The notes under the pieces are model-generated. The model did no database searches. It saw only the letters and a list, made by a program, of their open reading frames with translations, and was not told the DNA's origin. The translations under genes and the position numbers were made by a program. From Proteus columbae (GTDB taxonomy: Bacteria > Pseudomonadota > Gammaproteobacteria > Enterobacterales > Enterobacteriaceae), in assembly GCF_009914335.1 (NCBI RefSeq), contig NZ_CP043925.1, forward strand, positions 1,240,001-1,304,000: DNA of 64,000 nt, given 5' to 3'. Position 1 is the stretch's first letter, and every line of letters begins with the position of its first letter. Below are positions 42,922 through 56,724 of the stretch, in pieces.

Positions 42922-42947
42922 AAAAGGCGCTACTGAAATAGCGCCTT
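42922..42947 (-). terminator. Terminator of trxB
   Basis: AAGGCGCTA (42924-42932) pairs with TAGCGCCTT (42939-42947) over a 6-nt loop; on the minus strand it is followed by TT and a T-poor tail. It lies between trxB and cydD. Confidence 0.75.
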
Positions 42948-42964
42948 GAAGGGAAGTGATGATT

Positions 42965-44468
<1,504 letters not shown>

Positions 44469-44963
44469 ATGATTGATAATAAAAAACGTCCGGGTAAAGA
44501 TCTTGATAGAATAGACCGGAATATTCTAAATGAGCTTCAAAAAGATGGTCGTATTTCAAACGTTGAGCTATCTAAACGTGTAGGTTTATCACCAACACCT
44601 TGTTTAGAGCGTGTACGTCGTTTAGAACGCCAAGGATTTATTTCTGGTTATACTGCACTGTTAAACCCACATTACTTAGATGCATCATTACTAGTATTCG
44701 TGGAAATCACATTAAACCGTGGTGCACCAGATGTTTTTGAACAATTCAATATGGCTGTTCAAAAACTTGAAGAAATCCAAGAATGCCATTTAGTTTCTGG
44801 TGATTTTGACTATCTGTTGAAAACTCGTGTACCTGATATGTCCGCTTACCGTAAATTACTCGGTGAAACACTGTTACGTCTTCCAGGTGTTAATGACACA
44901 CGTACATACGTGGTTATGGAAGAAGTTAAACAAAGTAACCGTCTTGTAATTAAAACTCGCTAA
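44469..44963 (+). CDS. lrp: Leucine-responsive regulatory protein
   Basis: A 164-residue global regulator of the Lrp/AsnC family, the same length as E. coli Lrp. The N-terminal HTH spans about 12-60 (ILNELQKDGRISNVELSKRVGLSPTPCLERVRRL in pieces), followed by the RAM ligand-binding domain with SGDFDYLLKTRVPDM. It controls amino-acid metabolism, fimbriae and the feast/famine response. It lies between trxB and ftsK. Confidence 0.97.
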   Translation: MIDNKKRPGKDLDRIDRNILNELQKDGRISNVELSKRVGLSPTPCLERVRRLERQGFISGYTALLNPHYLDASLLVFVEITLNRGAPDVFEQFNMAVQKLEEIQECHLVSGDFDYLLKTRVPDMSAYRKLLGETLLRLPGVNDTRTYVVMEEVKQSNRLVIKTR

Positions 44964-45030
44964 GCCAACTTAATAGGTTGGTGCAAAGCAGGAAAAAGTT
45001 AGGTACACTCCTGTTTATGCATACAGTTTC

Positions 45031-45062
45031 AACGCTGGGATATCTCAGCGTTGTTCCGTTTT
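45031..45062 (+). terminator. Possible terminator of lrp
   Basis: AACGCTG (45031-45037) and CAGCGTT (45046-45052) form a 7-bp stem, followed by GTTCCGTTTT. The T-run is interrupted, so termination may be partial and allow read-through to ftsK. Confidence 0.5.
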
Positions 45063-45095
45063 AATTCACCCTAAGTTAAACCTGGAGAGCCCTCT

Positions 45096-48824
<3,729 letters not shown>

Positions 48825-48893
48825 TATCTTGAAAACACAGTTATCAGCTAATGAGATAGCATGATAATCTGCACAACATCATCAATAATTTAT

Positions 48894-48914
48894 ACGCCGA
48901 CATTATGTCGGCGT
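48894..48914. other. Hairpin between ftsK and lolA
   Basis: ACGCCGACA (48894-48902) pairs perfectly with TGTCGGCGT (48906-48914) over a 3-nt loop. It has no T-run, so it may attenuate or stabilise transcripts rather than terminate. It overlaps the upstream in-frame ATG of the lolA frame, which argues against that longer start. Confidence 0.6.
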
Positions 48915-48937
48915 TATCTCATGCCGAGGCTTGTAGA

Positions 48938-49546
48938 ATGAAAAAAGTATTATTTGCAGTGTGTGCGATGACATTATTTAGTAGCCAAGCCGCTTGGGCT
49001 GATGCACGTCAGGATTTGCAACAACGATTAAATAAAGTAAATAGTTTTCAAGCAAACTTTAGTCAAACCGTGACCAGCAATGAAGGCTCACTTATCCAAA
49101 AAGGGGAAGGCAGTTTAAAAGTACAACGCCCTGATTTGTTTAATTGGCACATGACAGCACCAGATGAGAGCACGTTGATCTCTGATGGTAAAACATTGTG
49201 GTTTTACAATCCTTTTGTCGAGCAAGTTACAGCAACTTGGCTGGAAAGTGCCACAACCAATACGCCTTTTATGCTGATCGCCCGTAATGACAGTAAAGAG
49301 TGGCAAAACTATGACGTGAAACAGTCTGGTGATCGTTTTGAGTTAACACCTAAAGTAGAAAATAACTTAAAACATTTTACGATAACTGTATTACCTAACG
49401 GACAAATTCAGCAATTTGCAGCTACAGAACAAGACGGTCAAGTAAGCAATTATCAATTGACTGCACAGACTGCCGCACCAATCGATGCATCCGCGTTTCG
49501 CTTTACTCCTCCTGCGGGTGTGACTGTGGATGACCAACGTCAGTGA
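48938..49546 (+). CDS. lolA: Outer-membrane lipoprotein carrier protein LolA
   Basis: A 202-residue periplasmic chaperone that carries lipoproteins from LolCDE to LolB. A signal peptide of about 21 residues ([21 protein letters not shown]) is followed by [25 protein letters not shown] and [19 protein letters not shown] start at the ATG at 48938, after GAGG; the open frame runs 11 codons upstream across a hairpin. The stop codon overlaps the ribosome-binding site of rarA. Confidence 0.95.
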   Translation: MKKVLFAVCAMTLFSSQAAWADARQDLQQRLNKVNSFQANFSQTVTSNEGSLIQKGEGSLKVQRPDLFNWHMTAPDESTLISDGKTLWFYNPFVEQVTATWLESATTNTPFMLIARNDSKEWQNYDVKQSGDRFELTPKVENNLKHFTITVLPNGQIQQFAATEQDGQVSNYQLTAQTAAPIDASAFRFTPPAGVTVDDQRQ

Positions 49547-49553
49547 GGATATT

Positions 49554-50903
49554 TTGAGTAATTTATCACTCGATTTTTCACGCAATGAGTTCCAACCTTT
49601 AGCCGCAAGAATGCGACCTGAAACGTTGGAACAATATATCGGACAAACTCATTTACTTGCCGAAGGTAAACCATTACCTCGAGCGATTAAAGCGGGTCAA
49701 TTGCATTCCATGATCTTATGGGGACCTCCTGGTACGGGTAAAACCACCCTTGCTGAGATCATTGGTCGCTATGCGCAAGCTGATATAGAACGATTATCTG
49801 CGGTGACATCGGGTATTAAAGAAATTAGAGAATCTATTGAAATTGCGCGCCAAAACCGCAATGCAGGGCGTAGAACGATCCTGTTCGTTGATGAAGTTCA
49901 TCGTTTTAATAAGAGTCAACAAGATGCTTTTTTGCCTCATATTGAAGATGGCACAATCACTTTTATTGGCGCAACAACAGAAAATCCCTCTTTTGAATTA
50001 AATTCAGCATTGTTATCCAGAGCAAGAGTTTATCTATTACGTTCATTAACCGAAGCTGATATTGAGCAAGTACTACAACAAGCGCTGGACGATCCTGAAC
50101 GGGGTTTAGGCGGACGTAATATTATTCTGCCAGATGATACACGCAAAATGATTGCACAATTGGTTAATGGTGATGCGCGCCGTTCATTAAATTTGCTTGA
50201 AATGATGGCGGATATCGCTGAAGTTGATAAACAAGGAAAACGAGTATTAACACCAGCATTACTGACAGAAATCAGTGGTGAACGAAGTGCTCGTTTTGAT
50301 AATAAAGGTGATCGCTTTTACGATCTTATCTCTGCATTGCATAAATCAGTCAGGGGATCAGCGCCTGATGCTGCTCTTTATTGGTATGCAAGGATCATAA
50401 CAGCCGGCGGTGATCCGCTTTATGTTGCTCGTCGCTTATTGGCGATTGCATCAGAAGATGTGGGAAACGCCGATCCTCGTGCTATGCAAGTGGCAATAGC
50501 TGCATGGGATTGTTTCACGCGTGTTGGTCCCGCAGAAGGTGAGCGCGCTATTGCTCAAGCAATTGTATATCTGGCTTGTGCTCCCAAAAGTAATGCTGTT
50601 TATACTGCATTTAAAGCAGCCATTGCTGATGCTAAAAGTAAACCTGATTATGATGTACCTGAGCATTTGCGTAATGCACCAACAAAATTAATGAAAGAAA
50701 TGGGGCTTGGTGCTGAATATCGGTACGCTCATGATGAGCCTAATGCTTATGCTGCTGGTGAGGTCTATTTTCCTAAAGAAATGGCTGATACACAGTACTA
50801 TTACCCAGTGAAAAGAGGGTTAGAGATCAAGCTTGCAGAGAAATTAGACTGGCTTGCTCAACAAGATCAAAATAGTACGACAAAACGCTATCGCAAAATG
50901 TAA
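49554..50903 (+). CDS. rarA: Replication-associated recombination protein RarA
   Basis: A 449-residue AAA+ ATPase of the RarA/MgsA/WHIP family that acts at stalled replication forks. Walker A is GPPGTGKT, Walker [11 protein letters not shown] and sensor 1 ATTENPSF; the C-terminal tetramerisation part includes [15 protein letters not shown] [12 protein letters not shown] choose the TTG at 49554: GAGGAT lies five bases upstream and the product begins SNLSLDFS exactly like E. coli RarA. The open frame reaches 49530 but would overlap lolA. Confidence 0.95.
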   Translation: MSNLSLDFSRNEFQPLAARMRPETLEQYIGQTHLLAEGKPLPRAIKAGQLHSMILWGPPGTGKTTLAEIIGRYAQADIERLSAVTSGIKEIRESIEIARQNRNAGRRTILFVDEVHRFNKSQQDAFLPHIEDGTITFIGATTENPSFELNSALLSRARVYLLRSLTEADIEQVLQQALDDPERGLGGRNIILPDDTRKMIAQLVNGDARRSLNLLEMMADIAEVDKQGKRVLTPALLTEISGERSARFDNKGDRFYDLISALHKSVRGSAPDAALYWYARIITAGGDPLYVARRLLAIASEDVGNADPRAMQVAIAAWDCFTRVGPAEGERAIAQAIVYLACAPKSNAVYTAFKAAIADAKSKPDYDVPEHLRNAPTKLMKEMGLGAEYRYAHDEPNAYAAGEVYFPKEMADTQYYYPVKRGLEIKLAEKLDWLAQQDQNSTTKRYRKM

Positions 50904-50997
50904 AGATGCGGTAAGGTTATTCAATTATCATTAATTTCTTAACTATGCCTTGTCTCAGATATCTTTTTTATAAGATAGGAGAGAAGGTTTTTATTAA

Positions 50998-52311
<1,314 letters not shown>

Positions 52312-52344
52312 TTATTATCTAATTAATTGATTATTGATAAAAGA

Positions 52345-52370
52345 AACCTCTGCTTAGGCAGGGGTTTTTT
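52345..52370 (+). terminator. Terminator of serS
   Basis: AACCTCTGC (52345-52353) pairs with GCAGGGGTT (52358-52366), one T-G wobble, TTAG loop, six T to 52370. Confidence 0.9.
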
Positions 52371-52530
52371 ATTACCCGAGTAAAATATTTATCACTAATA
52401 ATTTGCTTTATATTACCTATTAAACCCAAATAATTAGATTATTATAGAGTTAAAAATTAGCAAAGAGAGCATTATAAATAATTTAATTCTAAGGTATTCC
52501 ATTTTTATTTTTTATATTTTCATTCCCACC

Positions 52531-52591
52531 TTGACAATTTCTCTCATTGACATTAATTTGGATTTCTAGATGTTTAGCCGTCTGGATTTCT
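52531..52591 (+). promoter_or_regulatory. Promoter and MetJ operator (four tandem met boxes)
   Basis: TTGACA (52531-52536) and TAATTT (52554-52559) are 17 bases apart, giving a start near 52566. Directly after come four contiguous 8-mers in perfect phase: GGATTTCT (52560), AGATGTTT (52568), AGCCGTCT (52576) and GGATTTCT (52584). Against the met-box consensus AGACGTCT they match 5, 6, 7 and 5 of 8 bases. Tandem met boxes over the start site are the signature of MetJ repression by S-adenosylmethionine. Confidence 0.8.
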
Positions 52592-52614
52592 ATTTAATGG
52601 GTGAGTTGATTAAA

Positions 52615-53601
52615 ATGATAACACTAAAAAATGTCAGCAAAATTTATCAGCGAGGGAAAAAGCAAACTATTGCTGTTGATGATATTAATTTGAATATTGA
52701 ACAGGGAGATATCTTTGGCATCATTGGTTATAGCGGTGCTGGGAAAAGTAGCTTAATTCGTTTATTGAATCGTTTAGAGCCTGTAACAAAGGGGGAAGTG
52801 ATTGTTGGTAAATACAACATTACCACCAGCAGTGAACGTGAGATCCGTAAAATCCGCCACTCAATTGGTATGATATTTCAACATTTCAATTTGCTGTGGT
52901 CACGTACAGTTAGAGAGAATATTGAATTTCCACTTGAAATTTCAGGGTTAGATAAGAAGCAACGTTTTCAACGTGCGAGTGAATTAATGGAGTTAGTTGG
53001 GCTTGCTGATAAAGCTGATGAATATCCATCAACATTAAGTGGTGGGCAAAAACAACGTGTTGGTATTGCTAGAGCGCTGGCAAATAATCCTGATGTTTTA
53101 TTATGTGATGAAGCAACATCTGCATTAGATCCAAAAACAACACAAACAATTTTAGCACTGCTCGCTGAAATTAATCAAAAAATGAATATTACGATTGTGT
53201 TGATCACGCATGAAATGCAAGTTGTAAAAGCGATATGCAATAAAGTAGCCGTTATTGAGCAAGGAAAAATAATTGAACAAGGCGAAGTAGTAAAAATATT
53301 TAACCAACCAAAACATAAAGTGACACAACAGTTTTTATCACAATCAGTACATGTAACAGATAACAGTGATGATATTGAGAATATAAAGCAGCAAAGCACA
53401 GTAATAAAACTGTTACTGCAAGAAGGTAAAAAATATGACTATTTACTTTATGATTTAATTTCTAAATTTAATGATCCAGTTAATTTAATAAAAGGCAGTT
53501 TTTCACAAGAAAACGGGTTTATTTATTTACAGCTAAATAATAAATCGGATGAAATCATCCAATATCTTGAGAATAATAAATTTGATATAGCGGTCGTGTG
53601 A
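52615..53601 (+). CDS. metN: Methionine-type ABC transporter ATP-binding protein (MetN-like)
   Basis: A 328-residue ABC ATPase. Walker A is GYSGAGKSS, the signature LSGGQKQRVGIARAL and Walker B VLLCDEATSALD; about 258-328 form a C-terminal NIL (ACT-like) domain, which binds methionine for transinhibition in MetN. I choose the ATG at 52615 (MITLKNVSKIYQRG), which aligns with the MetN start. The open frame extends 15 codons upstream, but that part lies within the MetJ operator and starts at about the transcript start. Sequence is more diverged from E. coli MetN than the flanking housekeeping genes, so it may be a second, paralogous system. Confidence 0.85.
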   Translation: MITLKNVSKIYQRGKKQTIAVDDINLNIEQGDIFGIIGYSGAGKSSLIRLLNRLEPVTKGEVIVGKYNITTSSEREIRKIRHSIGMIFQHFNLLWSRTVRENIEFPLEISGLDKKQRFQRASELMELVGLADKADEYPSTLSGGQKQRVGIARALANNPDVLLCDEATSALDPKTTQTILALLAEINQKMNITIVLITHEMQVVKAICNKVAVIEQGKIIEQGEVVKIFNQPKHKVTQQFLSQSVHVTDNSDDIENIKQQSTVIKLLLQEGKKYDYLLYDLISKFNDPVNLIKGSFSQENGFIYLQLNNKSDEIIQYLENNKFDIAVV

Positions 53602-53602
53602 T

Positions 53603-54289
53603 ATGGATGAAATACAAAGTTGGTTTAATAGCTATTTACCTCATTTAAAACTCAATGTACTCGGTGAAGAAACATTAAATACATTATATATGACACTGGT
53701 TTCTGGTGCATTATCCTGCTTATTAGGGATCTTAATTGGCGTGGCATTATTTTTAACAGCAAAAGAGGGTTATAAAGAACATATTTCTATATATAGAATG
53801 CTCTCATTTATTGTAAATATTTTTAGAGCCGTTCCTTTTATTATTTTAATTATTTTATTGTTCCCTTTTACTAAATTAATTGTGGGAACCATATTAGGTG
53901 TTAATGCAGCACTACCTGCATTAGTGATTTCAGCCGCTGCTTTTTATGCTCGATTGGTTGAATTAGCATTACGTGAAGTAGATAAAGGCGTTATAGAAGC
54001 AAGTCTCTCAATGGGTGCTAATTTGCCTACACTAATATTTAAAGTGTTATTGCCAGAATCATCACCTGCACTTATTTCTGGCTTAACCGTCACGTTGATT
54101 TCTTTAGTGGGTGGAACCGCAGTTGCAGGCGCAATTGGGGCGGGTGGACTGGGCAACTTAGCTTATTTAGAAGGATTCCAACGCAGTCATCTTGATGTGG
54201 TTTGGGCTGCGACTTTAGTGATTTTATTTATTGTATTATGCATTCAGTTATTAGGAGATAGTGTTGTAAGAAATATAGATAAACGCTAA
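53603..54289 (+). CDS. metI: Methionine-type ABC transporter permease (MetI-like)
   Basis: A 228-residue inner-membrane permease with about five hydrophobic segments. The coupling helix region EASLSMGANLPTLIFKVLLPESSPAL is in the usual place, and GGTAVAGAIGAGGLGNLAY and RAVPFIILI are typical of MetI. It starts two bases after the metN stop and precedes metQ by 52 bases. Confidence 0.87.
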   Translation: MDEIQSWFNSYLPHLKLNVLGEETLNTLYMTLVSGALSCLLGILIGVALFLTAKEGYKEHISIYRMLSFIVNIFRAVPFIILIILLFPFTKLIVGTILGVNAALPALVISAAAFYARLVELALREVDKGVIEASLSMGANLPTLIFKVLLPESSPALISGLTVTLISLVGGTAVAGAIGAGGLGNLAYLEGFQRSHLDVVWAATLVILFIVLCIQLLGDSVVRNIDKR

Positions 54290-54341
54290 TTAAAGAATTA
54301 ATTCAATTAAAAATCAAATTTAAAAAAATAAGGTTATAACA

Positions 54342-55166
54342 ATGAAATTAACAGTATTTAAAAAACTGGGATCACTGCTACTTATTAGTCTAGCACTCTC
54401 TGCTTGCAAACCATCAGATGAAAAATCAAAGAATAAATTAATTATCGGCGCATCAAGTACACCGCATGCAGAAATTTTAGAATTTATTAAACCGCAGTTA
54501 GCAAAAGAAGGGCTAGAGTTAGATATTCGAATTTTTAATGATTATATTATTCCAAACCAAGCATTAGCCGAAAAAGAATTAGATGCTAACTTTTTCCAAC
54601 ATGTACCTTATTTAAATAAAACACTAGCAGATCACCCTGATTGGAAATTAATTTCTGCGGGAGCTGTACATATGCATCCATATCGTTTTTTCTCGCAAAA
54701 ATATAAAAGTCTGCAAGATTTACCTAATGGTGCAAAAATGATTAGTAGTAATAACTTGGCACAACATGGACATATATTAAAACTATTCCAAGATGAGGGC
54801 TTAATTAAATTACGTGATGGCATCGATCCTGATGATTCTACAATTGATGATATTGTAGAAAATCCTCGTAATATTAAGTTTTTATTTACCTATGATGGTC
54901 CATTGTTGCCACAAATTTATAAAAATGGTGAAGCAGATGTCGCTTCTATTGATGGGCACTTTGCCATTAATGCGGGATTAGACTTAACCAAAGAAGTGAT
55001 TTATACAGAGCCTGCGGCTAACAGTAAGTTTGCCAATGTGGTTGTTATAAGAGAAGAAGATAAAAACGATCCACGTATTGCTAAATTAATGGTACAGCTA
55101 AAAGCGCCTGAAACCAAAAAATTTATTTTGGATACCTTTAAAGGCGAAGCAGTTCCTGTTCCATAA
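54342..55166 (+). CDS. metQ: Methionine-type substrate-binding lipoprotein (MetQ-like, divergent)
   Basis: A 274-residue NlpA/MetQ-family lipoprotein. Signal peptide with lipobox LSAC; Cys22 would be lipidated and residue +2 is Lys, not Asp. Family marks are FNDYIIPNQAL, LDANFFQHVPYLNKTL, GLIKLRDG and VENPRNIKF. The ligand-pocket regions differ from E. coli MetQ (for example HMHPYRF, NNLAQHGH and DGHFAIN), so the ligand could be methionine, a derivative or another compound. The met boxes upstream favour a methionine or sulfur link. Confidence 0.82.
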   Translation: MKLTVFKKLGSLLLISLALSACKPSDEKSKNKLIIGASSTPHAEILEFIKPQLAKEGLELDIRIFNDYIIPNQALAEKELDANFFQHVPYLNKTLADHPDWKLISAGAVHMHPYRFFSQKYKSLQDLPNGAKMISSNNLAQHGHILKLFQDEGLIKLRDGIDPDDSTIDDIVENPRNIKFLFTYDGPLLPQIYKNGEADVASIDGHFAINAGLDLTKEVIYTEPAANSKFANVVVIREEDKNDPRIAKLMVQLKAPETKKFILDTFKGEAVPVP

Positions 55167-55196
55167 TTAGTCTATTTTTAAATTAATGTATCAAAG

Positions 55197-55225
55197 AGTG
55201 GTGTAAGAGATTATGCCACTTTTTT
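55197..55225 (+). terminator. Terminator of the metNIQ-like operon
   Basis: AGTGGTGTAA (55197-55206) pairs with TTATGCCACT (55211-55220), including two G-T wobbles, around a GAGA tetraloop, followed by T residues. Confidence 0.8.
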
Positions 55226-55422
55226 GTTTATTATAAGAGGGATTATAAAAAGGTTTTTAATAAAGAAATGACTATTTAACAAAAATATAACGCAATCCGC
55301 CATTGGTTAAACCGATCACGGCAGATCCTATTTATGCTGTTAAATTAGACCTATCGCTCGAATTTACTTTCGTTATTTATAACATTTCTATTTAATTAGA
55401 ACCCTACAAAAGAGCATATTCT

Positions 55423-56472
55423 ATGATAGTTTCTAAACAGCAGTTACATCAATTAATCAAAAATAAATTACATCATGCAGGATTGAGTGAGCCTCATGCT
55501 GATACGGTGGCTGATGTCTTAGTCCATGCTGATGCCAAAGGTATTCATTCTCATGGTGCTGTGCGTGTGGAATATTATGCAGAGCGGATCAGTAAAGGCG
55601 GTACAAATACAGTGCCTAATTTTACTTATACTGAAACGGGGCCATGTAGCGCTGTATTTGATGGTGATAATGGAGCTGGGCATGTTGCAGCGAAAGACGC
55701 AATGGAACGCGCAATTAAGATGGCACAAGAGAAGGGAGTTGCGGTTGTTGGTGTAAGACGAATTGGTCATAGTGGTGCGCTATCTTACTTTGTTGAACAA
55801 GCATCACAAGCAGGCATGGTGGGTATTTCGCTGTGTCAATCTGATCCTATGGTTGTTCCTTTTGGTGGCTCTGAAGTCTATTACGGCACTAATCCTATCG
55901 CTTTTTCAGCGCCTGGAGTAGGCGATAAACGTATTACATTTGATATGGCGACAACTGTACAGGCATGGGGCAAGGTACTTGATGCGCGCTCGCGTCATGT
56001 CGACATTCCTGATACTTGGGCAGTTGATGAAAGTGGTAAACCTACGACAGATCCCTTCGCAGTAAAAGGTTTATTACCTATTGCGGGACCTAAAGGTTAT
56101 GGTTTAATGATGATGGTTGATGTGTTGTCTGGCATTTTGCTGGGTCTTCCTTTCGGTAAACATGTCAGTTCGATGTATCACGATTTAACACAGGGGCGAG
56201 AGCTAGGCCAATTACATATTGTTATCAATCCTGCTTTCTTTACTGATGCCTCATTATTTAGAGAACATATCTCACAGGCTATGGGGGAGTTAAATGCAAT
56301 TAAGCCAGCTCCTCATGTGGAGAAAGTGCTTTATCCTGGTGAGAATAGTCAAATAGAAGAACAAAGAAGCGAAAAAGAAGGTATTGAAATTGTTGATGAA
56401 ATTTATAATTATTTAATATCTGATGCACTTTATAATAAATCTTATGATAATAAAAACCCGTTTGCGGGTTAA
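55423..56472 (+). CDS. allD: Ureidoglycolate dehydrogenase (NAD+)
   Basis: A 349-residue enzyme of the malate/L-lactate/sulfolactate dehydrogenase family that oxidises (S)-ureidoglycolate to oxalurate in allantoin catabolism. Length equals E. coli AllD. Diagnostic stretches are GIHSHGAVRVEYYAERISKGG, RIGHSGALSYFV, CQSDPMVVPFGG, YYGTNPIAF and VQAWGKVLDARSR, and EGIEIVDEIYNYLISDALYN at the C-terminus aligns with AllD specifically. No other allantoin gene (allB, allC, fdrA, ylbE/F, arcC-like) lies in the window, so it is an orphan and its in vivo substrate is open. Confidence 0.9.
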   Translation: MIVSKQQLHQLIKNKLHHAGLSEPHADTVADVLVHADAKGIHSHGAVRVEYYAERISKGGTNTVPNFTYTETGPCSAVFDGDNGAGHVAAKDAMERAIKMAQEKGVAVVGVRRIGHSGALSYFVEQASQAGMVGISLCQSDPMVVPFGGSEVYYGTNPIAFSAPGVGDKRITFDMATTVQAWGKVLDARSRHVDIPDTWAVDESGKPTTDPFAVKGLLPIAGPKGYGLMMMVDVLSGILLGLPFGKHVSSMYHDLTQGRELGQLHIVINPAFFTDASLFREHISQAMGELNAIKPAPHVEKVLYPGENSQIEEQRSEKEGIEIVDEIYNYLISDALYNKSYDNKNPFAG

Positions 56473-56494
56473 TATAACATCTCAATTCTCAATA

Positions 56495-56534
56495 AAAAGA
56501 ACAGTGGATGGTGACATCGACTGTTCTTTTTTCT
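56495..56534 (+). terminator. Terminator of allD
   Basis: AAAAGAACAGT (56495-56505) pairs with ACTGTTCTTTT (56520-56530), with an inner GATG-GTGA-CATC stem-loop, followed by TTCTTTT. Confidence 0.87.
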
Positions 56535-56724
56535 TTTATATATTCACACTATAAAATTTATAATTCATTAGCCATTATGTATTTGGTTATTTTATTATAG
56601 TTAATAAATTAAAATTATCTAATTATAAAAACAACAAATCATATATTTTTAATTATATATTAATTAATAATTAAGAACAAAACGTGTGTTTTTTATTACT
56701 TTAAAATATACATTGGTGAGGGTT
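56535..56724. other. Very AT-rich gap upstream of the effector-like gene
   Basis: About 190 bases, almost entirely A and T, typical of H-NS-bound foreign DNA. The promoter of the next gene should lie here, but the composition prevents confident placement. Confidence 0.5.

Noticed and set aside
48905..48937. Upstream ATG for lolA at 48905
   Set aside because: It lies in the loop of a strong hairpin and precedes a complete signal peptide that begins at 48938.
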